A DNA stretch of 64,000 bases from Leucophora obtusa (Eukaryota > Arthropoda > Insecta > Diptera > Anthomyiidae). Below the pieces are notes generated by a model. That model was given only the letters and a program-made list of their open reading frames with translations, did no database searches and was not told the DNA's origin. How positions within the stretch are numbered: the stretch's first letter is position 1; each line of letters starts with the position of its first letter. This document shows, piece by piece, positions 10,000 to 20,621 of this stretch. The stretch covers positions 39,116,624 to 39,180,623 of the forward strand of contig OX465299.1 of the NCBI GenBank assembly GCA_949987735.1, given 5' to 3'. The position numbers and the translations under genes were made by a program.

Positions 10000-11148
10000 C
10001 AGGGATGGAAAAGGCTCACTTAATCGGGCTCTTATACCAAAAAATGTTAGATCGCTCTTACATATTTAAAAATGTAAGTAACTAAAAAATAGCTTCCTCT
10101 TTGGCTCGTTAAAAAACATAAAAATTAAATATTTAGATATTAGCACATATTAGCACAAATTGCGAAGAAAAACATTTGCAAAAAGCGAAATTTTTGCAAC
10201 AATATATTCGTTTGCAGAATGCTGATTACCTCTTTTAATTCATTTTCTGTACCATAAAGCCTTTTTCGAATTCCGCCGTTATTTTGCAATTTTTAAGTGT
10301 GGTTTTTTTAAATATATAACCTAGGGATTAAATTTTTGTACCATAAAGTCTTTTTTCAAATTCCGCTATTATTTTGCAATTCTTTACGTGCGTTTTTTTT
10401 TTTAATTTATAATCTAGGGGCTATAATACACATTTCAGACAACAAAGTTTGGTGGCTAGTTGCAAAAAAAAATCGCGAAAAATAAAATTTGCAAAAAGGA
10501 AAATTTTTGCATCAATATATTTGTTTGTAGAATCTAAATCGCTGATTACGTTTCCTAATTAATTTTTTGTACCACAAAGCCTTTTTTCGCTTTCCGCGAT
10601 TATTTTACAATTTTTTAACTGTGATTTTTTTACATTTATAATCTAGGGTCTATAGTACCAATTTCATACACAAAAGTTTGGTGCTTAGTTTGCAAAAAAA
10701 AAAAAAATAAATCGCGAAAAAAATATTTGCAAAAAGGAAAATTTTTGCATCATTGTATTCATTTGCAGATTGTTAATCGCTGATTGAGTTTTTTAATTAT
10801 TTTTTTCTACCACAAAGTCTTTTTTCGCGTTCCTCTATTATTTTGCAATTTTTTAAGTGTGGTTTTTTAAATTTATAATCTACGGAGTATAATGCCCATT
10901 TCATAAAACAAAGTTTGGTGGTTAGTCGCAAAAAAAGAAAATTATGGCATCGTTTGCAGAATGTAAATCTTTTAATTAATTTATTGAACCTCAGAGCCTT
11001 TTTTCGCATTCCGATATTATTTTGCAATTTTTTACGTATGGTTTTTTAAAATTCATAATCTAGGGCTATAATACTGTTGGAATAGTATAATTCCATAGTA
11101 TAGTTCCATTCGTGATTTTTATAACTAAATTATTATTTTCCATCCCTG
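10000..11148. mobile_element. hAT-like element with CAGGGATGGAAAA termini
   Basis: Perfect 13-bp terminal inverted repeats CAGGGATGGAAAA and TTTTCCATCCCTG resemble the Ac-like hAT terminus CAGGGATGAAA. The flanks (TGGTTAAT and GTTACAAT) are similar but not an exact 8-bp duplication. The interior is dominated by 200-240 bp tandem repeats; no transposase is present. Confidence 0.6.
10140..11075. repeat. Four to five diverged tandem units inside the hAT-like element
   Basis: Each unit runs through GCTGATT, ACCAYAAAGCCTTTTTCG, ATTATTTTGCAATTTTT, TATAATCTAGGG, AAAGTTTGGTGG and GCAAAAAGGAAAATTTTTGC. The CTAGGG word lies near 10321, 10415, 10643 and 11052, with CTACGG near 10882. Most units are 220-240 bp; the first is shorter. 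Confidence 0.8.
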
Positions 11149-12395
11149 GTTACAATCGATGTTTTGAGTAATACAAAGAACGCACATAATGACCCTGCAA
11201 ACATTTAAAAGATACCTTCCAAGAAGATATTAAAGCGATATCTTCTATTTGTCATTTGAATGAAAATAATCAAGTAGTATTTACTTTGAAATTGTCTTCC
11301 TTTTATCACTTGGAAGATAATTCGGCGATATTTGGAAAAAAAAATTCAAAAATTTTATCTTTTGTTATAACTTTTTATGACAATATTGCGGCAATATCAC
11401 CTTTGTATCATTTTGAAGATAAAGCAATTTTGTTTGAAATCTTTTATCAATTTGGAAAAAATTAAAACTAAATTTGTACAAAAACAATCAAAAGATATAT
11501 TGGAAATAAACTCGTGAAAAGTTAAGATTAATTGCGCGGGAAAAATCGGCTAAGATGAAATCAAGATAATTTATAAGTTGGTCAATGGATTATGTATGCA
11601 GATATTGTTCTTCAGGTTTAAATTTAATAATGAAAAAATTAAATCGTTTTTTTATTGTACCGGGAGTTTATTTAGCGATATCCCTTTTATCTTCCATATG
11701 AGTTATTGCTTTCATATTGCCTGGAAGTATTGTTTTAGTGTAACAGTTGTTTTCGACGGAGGAAACTTCCGGAATACGAAATTGATATTGCCGGCAATAA
11801 ATGTTTTCTTCCTGGCGATATGTTCGGAGAATCCTCTTCGCATTGCCATGTTTGCTTGGTGATATTGGTTTGAGTATGTTCCTGTTCCAAGGCACATAAT
11901 AGAACAAACGCTTTCTCAGTGATAGAGAGTCCCCCAATCTCTTTATTATGTATACTCTTTGATTCTTGTGAACACTCTACAGGTCGCAAATATTAAGATA
12001 TTTTGATAAAATTGTGTACACCGGCTTAGGTCGGCCCAAGGACGAAATCGGTCCATGTTTAGACCTAGTGCCCATATAAGGGTACCCCTCAAAATTGGCT
12101 TGTTTACATGCTGCAGGTCGCAAATACGAAGATATTTCAATGAAATTTGCTTAGTTATCTCACATGGTCCCAAGGAAAAAGCCTATTGATTTTAAATAGG
12201 ATCGGCCCATATTTGGCCCTATTGCCCATATGGGCTATTTTTTCGATTTTTTCTTCTTTTATGATTTTATAGAAAATTTTGACCCAAGTCTGTTTTAACC
12301 CATTGAAATTTCAGATCCAAACATTAGTTGGCTTTAAATCAGACTGGTGTAGTGTATTATATAGTCGGCATGCCCGACTTTAACTTTTTTACTCG

Positions 12396-12869
12396 TTTAT
12401 CATTGCCTTTATCATAAATCTTATTTCACATAATACAGCAGAACAAAAAGAAAAAAACAACATCCAAAAATGCAAGAATTGCACGCAGTCTTTAAAGAAA
12501 ATCCAATGACGATTCCTCGATGATGGTCGAAGGCTCGTTATATGGGGGAGTTACTGATGGCTTTTTATAAGCCATAAAAGTAATCAATGTATATAAAAAT
12601 TAAAAACAAATACAAAACAAATAAAATTATGTACGAAATGAAAGATTTTGACCGAAATGAAATGTCCAATAAATTCTCTACTATCGTTTTCAAGCATATT
12701 TGGGTTAGTATATAAAATACCCTTTATCCGATTCTTCCCAAATTTGGTGTACATGTAGAAAACTACGAGATATATATTTTGTTCATACACGATTTTTTGA
12801 AATTTTGCTGTTTTCTTAGCGTTAAATTAATTGTAAACTTTAAACGCGTTTTCCCACAACCCTGAGTTC
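12396..12869. other. Unassigned AT-rich DNA
   Basis: No gene or repeat boundaries seen. The ORF at 12584-12790 (-) has no recognisable motif. Confidence 0.5.
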
Positions 12870-13205
12870 AAAATCGGCTGCCACTGTACAGCCAAGGCGG
12901 GTTAACCGATTTCGATCCGGGTTTTTTCTTTCGTAGGCAACAAAAAACTCTAATCCTTATCGTGGCCCTGTTTTTGAATTTTGATCAAATGAATTTTATA
13001 TCCCCGAGCAAATGTGTTTGTTCTTGCCTTTCTTGGAATTTTTAAGTTTGTGTGGCAACTTTGTTAAATGAAAATTTTAAAAATAAAAATCGGGCCACGA
13101 TAAGGACTGGAGAATTTATCTGGAATTAAGAATTTATCTGGAATTAAAAATTTACATTTTTATTTGCCGATAATTAATGAAGGCTGCACAGTGGCAGCCG
13201 ATTTT
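12870..13205. mobile_element. Palindromic MITE-like element
   Basis: The ends AAAATCGGCTGCCACTGTAC and GTGGCAGCCGATTTT are 24-bp inverted repeats with one mismatch. A second inverted pair inside (CCTTATCGTGGCCC near 12956 and GGGCCACGATAAGG near 13092) makes most of the element able to fold back. No flanking duplication was recognised and the true ends may lie slightly outside. Confidence 0.7.
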
Positions 13206-14010
13206 GCCTTTTTTTAAAAAGGCCAGTAATGAGGTGGCAACTCTGGCGATTTTGGATGGGGAAATATAAAACTTATATTTTTTTAAAATACTATAATAAC
13301 ATGATTTTTAAACAAAAAAATCAAATATTAAAAATATTGTTAATTGAATTTTAAACAATCGTTCAAATATGTCATTTAAAATGCTGTTGTTACAGTATTT
13401 CCCCCCCTTAATTAAGTTTCCGTCTCAAAATACAACTAAAAATGTTTTCAAATATACGTTTTCAGGAATAAACACGAGTAAAAATTAGTTTCTATAACCA
13501 TAAATTTTTTACACAACAATAATATTAAGCAATATACATATAACCATATTGAAATATAAGGTGACTAGATCTTATTTCAAGAATTTTCAGATTGAATTTT
13601 ATTATATGTTTTTTTACTATTCCATTTATATATTTTTTTTTTAAGTTTTATGCCTTTAAGATCCAGCATACACGATTTTCACTTAAAGTTGCAAATATTT
13701 TCAATACTAATAGGTTTACTTAGATAAAAAAAAATTAAATTATATTTTTACCAAAATTATATTTCAAAAATATGAATTGACATCAGTAAATTTTAATAGT
13801 TTTCATATCATTTTACCTTAAAGTTACAAAATGAATAAATTTTTGCAGCTGCTTGGGTCTGAAAGGGTTATTTGCAATTATATCCTAGATCCCTTGGTAT
13901 TCACATTCATTCCGATGCATTTTTAATGCTGTACTGTGTTATTTTTATTGATAAAATCTTCAAAACAATATTTTTCACCTATGAATAATTTGTTTAATAA
14001 TAAAAAAAAT
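13206..14010. other. Unassigned AT-rich DNA
   Basis: Runs of T/A and scattered ATATTT words; no gene, palindrome or known repeat recognised. Confidence 0.5.
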
Positions 14011-14141
14011 CACACCTAGAAATAAACTTGTAAAAACAGCAGAAAAAGCTACTAAAAATTATTTAAAAATTATCTTGCAGAAAGTACTGCTGAAATTATA
14101 AAAAAATGTTTCCCAATACTAGTATACTAAGAACAGCAAAA

Positions 14142-14515
14142 ATAATTCCTTTAATGTAATTAATGTATATTCCGATAGAAATAAATTTAAAAAATAAAAA
14201 AAGCTAATATGCAAGTGCTTGTGCAAAATTTAAATGTTACTGACACTTTAGAGAACATATTATTTTCTTGTGTTGTTTATACGTGAATTGATGTCACTAC
14301 ATTGTTGGATCTGTCAAAACAATAGAGTAGTATATTGGAAGATGACAAAGCAAATTGTTGTAAAATTTTGTTTTGTTTTTGTTTTTTTTTTTTTGATATT
14401 TTATATGTTTCATAACGCTGCTAGACAAGAACAAGAAATTCTCATTGAGTTATAATTTAACTTAACAAATATTTCTCTAGAAATTCTAACAACATCGTCC
14501 TCTGACGATTTCCTT
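14142..14515 (+). repeat. Dispersed repeat of about 370 bp (copy 1)
   Basis: It runs from ATTCCTTTAATGTAATTAAT through GCAAGTGCTTGTGCAAA and GAAGATGACAAAGCAAATTG to CTGACGATTTCCTT. The same order occurs at 24056-24415 inside the hAT element and partly inverted at about 61960-62165. The ORF at 14270-14455 is a frame of this repeat and has no motif. Confidence 0.8.
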
Positions 14516-14830
14516 TTGCTTTAAAATTTACAAAATTTTAGTTATATTTGAGATAACATCTAGTTAATTGAAAATCACAAATTATACTGTAAAACCTGCA
14601 GAAAATTTTTATTAATATTAGTAGACTAAAAAAAGCAAAAACAAACTGTAGTATCTAAAAAAATTTTGTTATTTTTAAATTTAATTTAATTGAATGCAAA
14701 TAACCGTCTATCCTGCTAAAATCAGCAGAAATATTTCCAAAAAAAAAAAAAAAAAAAAAAAAAATGGTGAACTGCTGATATCAGAAGGCTTGATTTTTAT
14801 TTGCATTAAATAAAATCGAAAACAAAAAAA

Positions 14831-15180
14831 ACTAAGCTAAGCTGTCGAACTCTAGTATTGTTACGTTTGTAAAGTGGGAGTGCATGGGTTCGATTCCTAC
14901 AGCCGACAGGTTGTTGAAAAAATTATCATATAGAGACAACCTGACAATAAAATATAAACAATAATTCAATTTAATGGAAAATCACTGATGAAGCCTGTCC
15001 ATAAAAAAGGCACAAACTAGATTTAGTCTGATTTGCAAATTAATAATGTGTTTATAACTTTTGAAAAATGTTTATTCTTCTTCTTAACCTCAAACCTACT
15101 AAATTAAAATTAATAAAATGCATATTAATTATAATATTAATTGCAGTTGGTCTGTATGACGCGTTTGAAAAAACAACACT
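14831..15180 (+). mobile_element. tRNA-headed SINE-like repeat, copy 1
   Basis: The head GCTAAGCTGTCGAACTCTAG ... TGGGTTCGATTCCTACAGCC has a good B box (GGTTCGATTCC) and an A-box-like start. The body continues through GTTGTTGAAAAAATTATCAT and GATGAAGCCTGTCCAT to a tail TGACGCGTTTGAAAAAACAA. Other copies: 22130-22690 (-), 23535-23700 (-, tail part), 53563-53765 (+), and a tail at 48378-48452. The unit organisation fits a SINE, but target duplications were not seen, so SINE is an inference. Confidence 0.55.
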
Positions 15181-15780
15181 TTACTAAAACTTTTAATTTT
15201 TTTTGAGATTTTTTTACCTACCAATTATATATAGCAAAATTTTTTGCTCATTTTAAGAAGTTAATATTTTATTTTCTATTAACTTAAATTAGACTCAGCA
15301 TAGTTAAAAATTTTATTTTTTCTATTCCTATCTTACTAAATCATAGCAAAAATAATCTGTTAATTTCAGCAGTTTTTTCTGCAATATAACTAAATTAACT
15401 AATTTTTAGTAGCTTTAACTAAAATTTTTTCAGACTTTTTTTGTATTAGCTTACAGTTCTAAATGGTGTAGTAAAATTTGTTAATATAATTTTGTAAATG
15501 CAATTGGAAATAGTGTAGTCAAAAATGTTCCAGTAATTGCAGAAATGCTACGGCATGCTCTTTTTAATTTTTAGAGCATAATCATTTAGCTCACTTGTTT
15601 TAAAGAAGTCAGGAAAATATATTTTGGTGGCTTCTTACCTTTTTAGACAAGAACGATTTAGATCTTTTTGGCTCGTTTTAAAATATCTTTTTTTTTTTGG
15701 TCGCTTTATTTTTTTTAAAGAGTACGAGCCCAAGCGAGAGAACCTTTTCTATACCTTTTTCCTTTCAAATGACTATCGTC

Positions 15781-15950
15781 AACCTTAAAATACCTCTAGC
15801 GAAATAATTTAAAATGCCGTTAACCTTAAGATAAACAATTGAAAGAGATTAAAATATTATTAACCTTCAAATACCTTAAAGAAATAACTTAACATACAAA
15901 TAACCTTAAAATACTCTAACGGAATTCTTTTGAAATAACGTTAACCATTA
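15781..15950. repeat. Degenerate 40-41-bp tandem repeat
   Basis: The word AACCTTAAAATACC or variants starts at 15781, 15822, 15862, 15902 and 15943, giving four to five diverged units. It directly abuts the TIR element starting at 15951, whose TTA flank comes from the last unit. Confidence 0.75.
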
Positions 15951-16584
15951 CACTATGCGACAGTCAAAATCGGGATGGGATGAAACCAACTGGAAATGTT
16001 ATATCGGTCAAAAAGAAGTTATACGTGTCCCGGCGTTTCGCTGGGTCACCCCTAGGAAACGAGATATATCTTTTTTTTGACATAACTCGAGAACCACTAG
16101 TCCGATTTTGCTCAAACAATTTTAAAAAAATTAAAAATTATAATTCTTTTAATCTGTTCATATAACGTTTTTCTATATACTCAACAGTTTTGCCGGTAAA
16201 AATAAATGTTTGTTACCGCTACCATAAAAATCAGTAACCTTTTGTTTATTACTTTTTTTTAATATTTTAGGCAAAAAATATTTTTTTCTTCATACATTTA
16301 TTTTTACCGGCAAAACTGTTGGGTATATAGAAAAACGTTATATGAACAGATTAAAGGAATTGTAATTTTTAATTTTTTTAAAATTGTTTGAGCAAAATCG
16401 GACTAGTGGTTCTCGAGTTATGTCAAAAAAAAAAGATCACCAAAGGTCAAATCGATATATCTCGATTCCTAGGAGTGACCCAGCGAAACGCCGGGACACG
16501 TATAACTCCTTTTTTACCGATATAACTTTCCCCGGTAGTTTGAACCCTTCCCGATCACTGACCCCTACCATTTGTCTCACAGTG
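15951..16584 (+). mobile_element. Hairpin MITE with TTA duplication, copy 1
   Basis: The ends are CACTATGCGACAG and, inverted, CACTGTGAGACA. TTA flanks both sides (15948-15950 and 16585-16587). The arms, each about 250 bp, are inverted copies containing GTGTCCCGGCGTTTCGCTGG and ACTCGAGAACCACTAGTCCG. A second copy at 59807-60417, inverted, also has TTA on both sides. A 3-bp TTA duplication is the PIF/Harbinger pattern; the TIR sequence alone does not prove it. The ORF at 15980-16165 and its homologue at 60170-60439 read the repeat arm and are not a known protein. Confidence 0.8.
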
Positions 16585-17260
16585 TTACCATTAGTGAATC
16601 GGTTTGTAACCTCCTTTTAATTTTATTATTGAAATTTACTGCAACTACTTATCAAAACAACTGTAAATATAATATATTTTACAGTTTAATAGGTATTTTG
16701 TTTTTATCATAAATGTAGTAAAAACGAATCTAATTAGAGTTAGACTTAATACATCTTGTAAATAAAAACTAAAAAAATACAAAATTTGTTTTGATTTATT
16801 TTGTAAGTCATTAAAAAAATAAACAACATAAAATTCAGTCATTTTAGTTTCTTAAAAAATAAACCAAAAATAAGGTAAGTGAATAATTTTTGTTAGTTGT
16901 TTTGACTAATTTGTGGTTTATTTAATTAACAGTTAAAAACAATAGAAAATGTAAGTTGAATTTAATGAAATTTAAGTGGTGCTGTTTCCAATTGGTATTT
17001 AATTTTTTTAAAAATATTTACAGCGGCCTTTACATACAAAATATTTTAAGTGCAATCAAAAACAAATGAAAAAACTGAATTTAATGAAATATTAGTGGAA
17101 CTGTTTTCAAATGAATTTTATTTTGTTTTTAAACAAATTTGAAGTGGTGTTTACCTACATATTATTCAAAATGTATACATAGAAATAATGGTAATTTTTT
17201 TGTAAGGTTGAATTTGATCAAAATCATAGAGAATTTCCAACCTAATAGTAGACCCTTTTT
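16585..17260. other. Unassigned AT-rich DNA
   Basis: No gene. Two loosely similar stretches near 16900-17020 and 17040-17170 (AATGAAATTTAAGTGGTGC versus AATGAAATATTAGTGG) suggest an old duplication. Confidence 0.45.
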
Positions 17261-17415
17261 CGATTTTTTTTTTTATTATCCAACAAAAATTTAATTTCAC
17301 AAATAATTTCGTTTGAGTAAATTTTTACTACAACTTTCGATTTTTTTTTATTATCCAACAAAAATTTAATTCCACAAATAATTTCGTTTGAGTAAATTTT
17401 TACTACAACTTTTGA
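17261..17415. repeat. Tandem duplication of a 77-bp unit
   Basis: The block CGATTTTTTT ... TTATCCAACAAAAATTTAAT ... TTGAGTAAATTTTTACTACA occurs twice in direct tandem (17261-17337 and 17338-17415) with only few differences, so it is young. The repeated peptide in the ORF at 17242-17538 (-) is a consequence. Confidence 0.9.
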
Positions 17416-17733
17416 TTTTTGGGTGTATTTTTTGAGAAATGCTTTTAGATTATAATAAAAGTTGTTAAGAGGTAATATTGTCATTGTATATATATTAGGG
17501 TTCGTTAAAAAAATTCTTTGATTTTCGGATATCATCAAAAATAGCGTTTTTTTTTTTTTATTTCACCTCCTTCCACTGGCGCAAGTCGGACAAAAACGCT
17601 GATTTGGAGACCCATTTTCTGCAGAGCAAAAACTGCTGCATTTCTGAGAAATCTGACTTTACCTGTCGATTCGAAAGCAAAAATTAATATAAAAAACATT
17701 TTTTGCATTTTCTGAATACAGCAAATAGTCATT

Positions 17734-18150
17734 AGAGTGGTCCAAAAATCCACTTTTTTCAAAAATTTCAAAAAAGTTACTTTTTTATTACACACAATGA
17801 AAATGTATTCCCTGCTGAGAATATTGGTGCAAAAATTGTTGATATACCGCGACCCGTTAAAAAGTTATTTAGTAATCAAATATGTTTAATAAAAAAATCT
17901 TTTTACAAAACTTACAAATTATTTTGTTATTACTAAAAAATAAATTTATAATGCTGCAGCGAGTATTGAAAGCTGCATTTTAATTAGTTCAAATACTTTT
18001 TCATTGAATTAAAAAAAAATCCAAATTTCGTTAGCTAATAACTTTTTAACGGTACTCCGCCGGAAACACATTTTCATTGTGTGTAATAAAAAATTACTTT
18101 TTAGAAGTTTTGAAAATGCAAAAAAAAAAGTTTTTATGTTGGAAATTTAT
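17734..18150. mobile_element. Palindromic MITE with a TAGAGTGGTCC end
   Basis: It begins TAGAGTGGTCCAAAAATCC. Two blocks are inverted within it: TTTTTTATTACACACAATGA (about 17785) against CATTGTGTGTAATAAAAAAT (about 18075), and CGTTAAAAAGTTATT (about 17855) against AATAACTTTTTAACGG (about 18036). The left terminus looks hAT-like. The right terminus is unclear because the LINE begins nearby. Confidence 0.6.
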
Positions 18151-18155
18151 ATGGT

Positions 18156-20621
18156 GTGGTAGAATCGTTGTTTATTGAGGTAAATTTTAATAATAAAAAA
18201 ATATTAGTTGGTGTTGTATACCTTCCTCATGGGGATATGGGTGATTTTAAAGATTCTATAGGTGACTTGATTGAGGAATATCAGGATATTGTAATTATGG
18301 GTGATATGAACAGTAATATGTTTGATATGCAAACTGCGGAAACTGTACGCCGTGTCTGTGGTAGACTGAACTTGTTTGCTATTCATAACTCACTCCCGAC
18401 ACACTTCGATGTAAGGACAAGAACTACATCATTATTGGATTATTTTTTAGTGACTGATCCAGATATGATTGAAAGCTCTGGTCAAATACAATGTCCTGGT
18501 ATTTCACATCATTCACTTATATATCTTTCTATGTACGCGCCTGTAGTTAGAGTGGATAGAATAATTGAATACTATGATTATAATGCCGTTGATGTTTCTG
18601 CATTGGAGCGTATTGCGTTGTCTGCTGATTTTTCAACCCTTTATATTACATCAAATGTAAACGATCAACTCAGTGTTTTGTATAATAATTTAGATACAGC
18701 ACATTCAGTGGTACCTTTTATTAGACGTAGAGTTGAACCCAAAAGAGATACTTGGTTTCATTCAAGGAATATAACTTATGCCATTTCTGTAAGAGATTTA
18801 GCGTATGCAACGTTTAAGGGTAGTAGGACTGATGATAATTGGAGAAAGTATTGTAGATTACGAAATAAGGCAAAATCGTTAATAAGGAGGGAGAAACGTA
18901 AAGCCCATAGCAAACTTTTTGAGAATCTTGATACTAAAAATATGTGGAAAGTCTTAAGAGATAATGGTGTTATGGAAAGTGAGTCTTATGGGGATAATAC
19001 TGATGCTGCTGCTTTAAATGAGATATTTGCTGCTAATCAGAGTAATGAGGAAGTGCCTTTTGATTTTAACGAAATTTTATGCTCGAATGAAGGCTTTTCA
19101 TTCAGATGTGTGATGTTGAGTGAAATATTCGAACAATTTTATGGAATTGAATCTAATGCAACAGGGTGTGATGGATACACGTTAAAATTTTTAAAATTAA
19201 TTTTACCATACTATGGTTCGCATATTCTTCACTTAATTAATACAATTATAACTACCTCTACATTTCCAAATGTTTGGAAAATAGCACGTATAAGACCAAT
19301 TAAAAAACGTGGCTCTTCCAATGATATGGATAATTTGAGACCAATATCTGTTCTACCGGTATTGTCAAAGGTTGTGGAAAGACTGATGAAGAATCAGATA
19401 ACTCAATATTTAGATCAAAATAATCTTTTGAGCAGTTGTCAGTTTGGTTTTCGTAAGGGGCATAGCACTACTTCACTTTTGGTGGGACTTACAGATACTA
19501 TAAGAAGTCATGTGAATACAAAATATTTGTGTGTGCTGCTGTCATTAGATCTTGCTAAGGCATTTGATAGAATATGTCATAAGTTACTTTTAAAGAAACT
19601 TATTAAAGTTTATAATTTTTCGAGAACAGCAGCTTCATTAATCTGTTCGTATCTCACAGATCGTGGTCAATTTGTTTCCTCGGGAGTTGGTTGTTCTGAT
19701 ATTTTACCAGTCATACGTGGTGTCCCTCAGGGATCGGTTATTGGTCCTCTTTTGTTTACTATGTTCGTAAATGATTTTTTTACTAAACTGGATGTTGGGA
19801 GGTGTTATCTCTTCGGGTATGCGGATGATATACAAATTTTATTTTGTGGTAGGAAGGATAGTTTGGATCTACTTCAAGCGGTGATAAATTATTCAACAAA
19901 CTGTATTTCAAATTGGATGGTTGATAATTATATATCCATTAATACAATGAAGACAAAGGCAATGTTATTTTCGACCTCGAACAATTTTATTCAGGATATT
20001 TATTTATCTATTAATGATACTAATATTGAGTTTGTACACCATTTATCAATTTTGGGCGTAGTTATTGACTGTAATTTGACATTTGAATATCATATTAGAT
20101 TTCTTACGTCAAGAGTATTTTTTATATTGAGGAGATTATATAACACGAATCTGATTATTCCAGTTTATGTCAAGGAAAGAATTGTCCATTGTACGATAAT
20201 GCCACTATTTTTATATTGTGTGGAGGTATTTTCTGGTACTTGGGGTTATAACATTAGGGATATTCAGTTGCTCTTTAACAGAGTGATAAGATATATATAT
20301 TCAGTGCGAATTCGTGAACATATTACACAACACGTTAATCGTTTTCTTGGAACGTCATTTAATGACTTTATTAAAATACGTCTCCTGCTATATTTTTATC
20401 GTGTTATTAGTACAAATTACCCGTTGTTTATATTTAATTTCTTTAGATTTACCAGATCCACTAGGTCTAATCGTCTAATTGTACCATTCAATACTCCTTG
20501 GGTAAGTCGATCTTTTCAAAGGCGTGTGGTCTTGTTGTTTAATGCACTGCCAGCGTCCTTAAGGCGTTTCAATTGTACTGATCATACTTATAAAGGGAGG
20601 CTTTTGAATAATTTTCAATAA
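18156..20621 (+). CDS. Non-LTR retrotransposon ORF2, 5'-truncated (endonuclease C-terminus plus reverse transcriptase)
   Basis: This 821-codon open frame would nick DNA and copy LINE RNA by target-primed reverse transcription. Residues about 1-125 are the C-terminal part of an AP-type endonuclease: GDMN at 49-52, LDYFLV with D95 and the SHH catalytic triplet at 117-119. The N-terminal endonuclease motifs are missing. The reverse transcriptase spans roughly 330-620: LRPISVLPVLSKVVERL, GFRKGHSTT, motif A LDLAKAFD (D465), GVPQGS at 522-527, and YADD at 555-558 in the FGYADDIQILF context. A C-terminal region follows, with no RNase H domain seen. The GTG at 18156 is not a true start; the frame is open back to a TGA at 18111, crossing into flanking DNA. 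There are no internal stops, so the copy is fairly young but cannot encode a full ORF2. It looks like the jockey/CR1/L2 group; I cannot place the clade from memory. Confidence 0.93.
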   Translation: MVESLFIEVNFNNKKILVGVVYLPHGDMGDFKDSIGDLIEEYQDIVIMGDMNSNMFDMQTAETVRRVCGRLNLFAIHNSLPTHFDVRTRTTSLLDYFLVTDPDMIESSGQIQCPGISHHSLIYLSMYAPVVRVDRIIEYYDYNAVDVSALERIALSADFSTLYITSNVNDQLSVLYNNLDTAHSVVPFIRRRVEPKRDTWFHSRNITYAISVRDLAYATFKGSRTDDNWRKYCRLRNKAKSLIRREKRKAHSKLFENLDTKNMWKVLRDNGVMESESYGDNTDAAALNEIFAANQSNEEVPFDFNEILCSNEGFSFRCVMLSEIFEQFYGIESNATGCDGYTLKFLKLILPYYGSHILHLINTIITTSTFPNVWKIARIRPIKKRGSSNDMDNLRPISVLPVLSKVVERLMKNQITQYLDQNNLLSSCQFGFRKGHSTTSLLVGLTDTIRSHVNTKYLCVLLSLDLAKAFDRICHKLLLKKLIKVYNFSRTAASLICSYLTDRGQFVSSGVGCSDILPVIRGVPQGSVIGPLLFTMFVNDFFTKLDVGRCYLFGYADDIQILFCGRKDSLDLLQAVINYSTNCISNWMVDNYISINTMKTKAMLFSTSNNFIQDIYLSINDTNIEFVHHLSILGVVIDCNLTFEYHIRFLTSRVFFILRRLYNTNLIIPVYVKERIVHCTIMPLFLYCVEVFSGTWGYNIRDIQLLFNRVIRYIYSVRIREHITQHVNRFLGTSFNDFIKIRLLLYFYRVISTNYPLFIFNFFRFTRSTRSNRLIVPFNTPWVSRSFQRRVVLLFNALPASLRRFNCTDHTYKGRLLNNFQ

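Larger units (their letters stand above)
9916..11961. mobile_element. Insertion inside the Helentron-like element
   Basis: The host repeat is interrupted exactly between two copies of ATTCTTG (9909-9915 and 11962-11968), a 7-bp direct repeat (CATTCTTG versus GATTCTTG over 8). The insert starts CAATGGCC and its other end reads CAAAGAG on the opposite strand, a weak terminal inverted repeat. It contains a hAT-like element (10000-11148). From about 11200 to 11880 it holds words GCGATAT/ATATCGC and GAAGATA in both orientations. The ORFs at 11578-11989 are overlapping shadows without recognised motifs. Confidence 0.55.
9737..12395 (+). mobile_element. Helentron-associated (DINE-1-like) element, broken by nested insertions
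   Basis: The 5' part (9737-9915) has TATACCCTACACCACTACGTGG, the GTTTGTAACACTAAA block and the (GTCY)n microsatellite (about 9870-9900). The 3' part (11962-12395) has the ACAGGTCGCAAATATTAAGA core and ends with hairpin AGTCGGCATGCCCGACTT and TTTTTTACTCG. In family copies these parts are contiguous. Here they are separated by about 2 kb flanked by ATTCTTG. The ORF at 11946-12173 (-) is the usual chance frame of this repeat. Confidence 0.8.
14011..15450. mobile_element. Degenerate relative of the CACT element at 51009, carrying other repeats
   Basis: The left side (AAACTTGTAAAAACAGCAG ... GCTACTAAAAATTA) and right side (CAGCAGTTTTTTCTG ... TTTAGTAGC ... CAGACTTTTTTTG) share the CAGCAG and CTACTAA word content and near-terminal wording of 51009-51834. 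The termini are degraded. It contains a dispersed repeat (14142-14515) and a tRNA-headed repeat (14831-15180). Boundaries are approximate. Confidence 0.4.

Noticed and set aside
11578..11989. Cluster of ORFs on both strands inside the nested insertion
   Set aside because: Overlapping frames in a word-repeat region; no recognised transposase motif.
14836..14915. Functional tRNA-Ser/Leu gene
   Set aside because: The B box is canonical but no cloverleaf is evident and copies elsewhere diverge; treated as a SINE-like head.
15980..16165. ORF with homologue at 60170-60439
   Set aside because: Shared only because both are arms of the same MITE; the sequence shows no domain and the frame differs in length.
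17488..17495. Exact 8-bp duplication for the element hosting the LINE
   Set aside because: The flanks are ATATATAT and ATATATAA in low-complexity sequence; only weak support is claimed.
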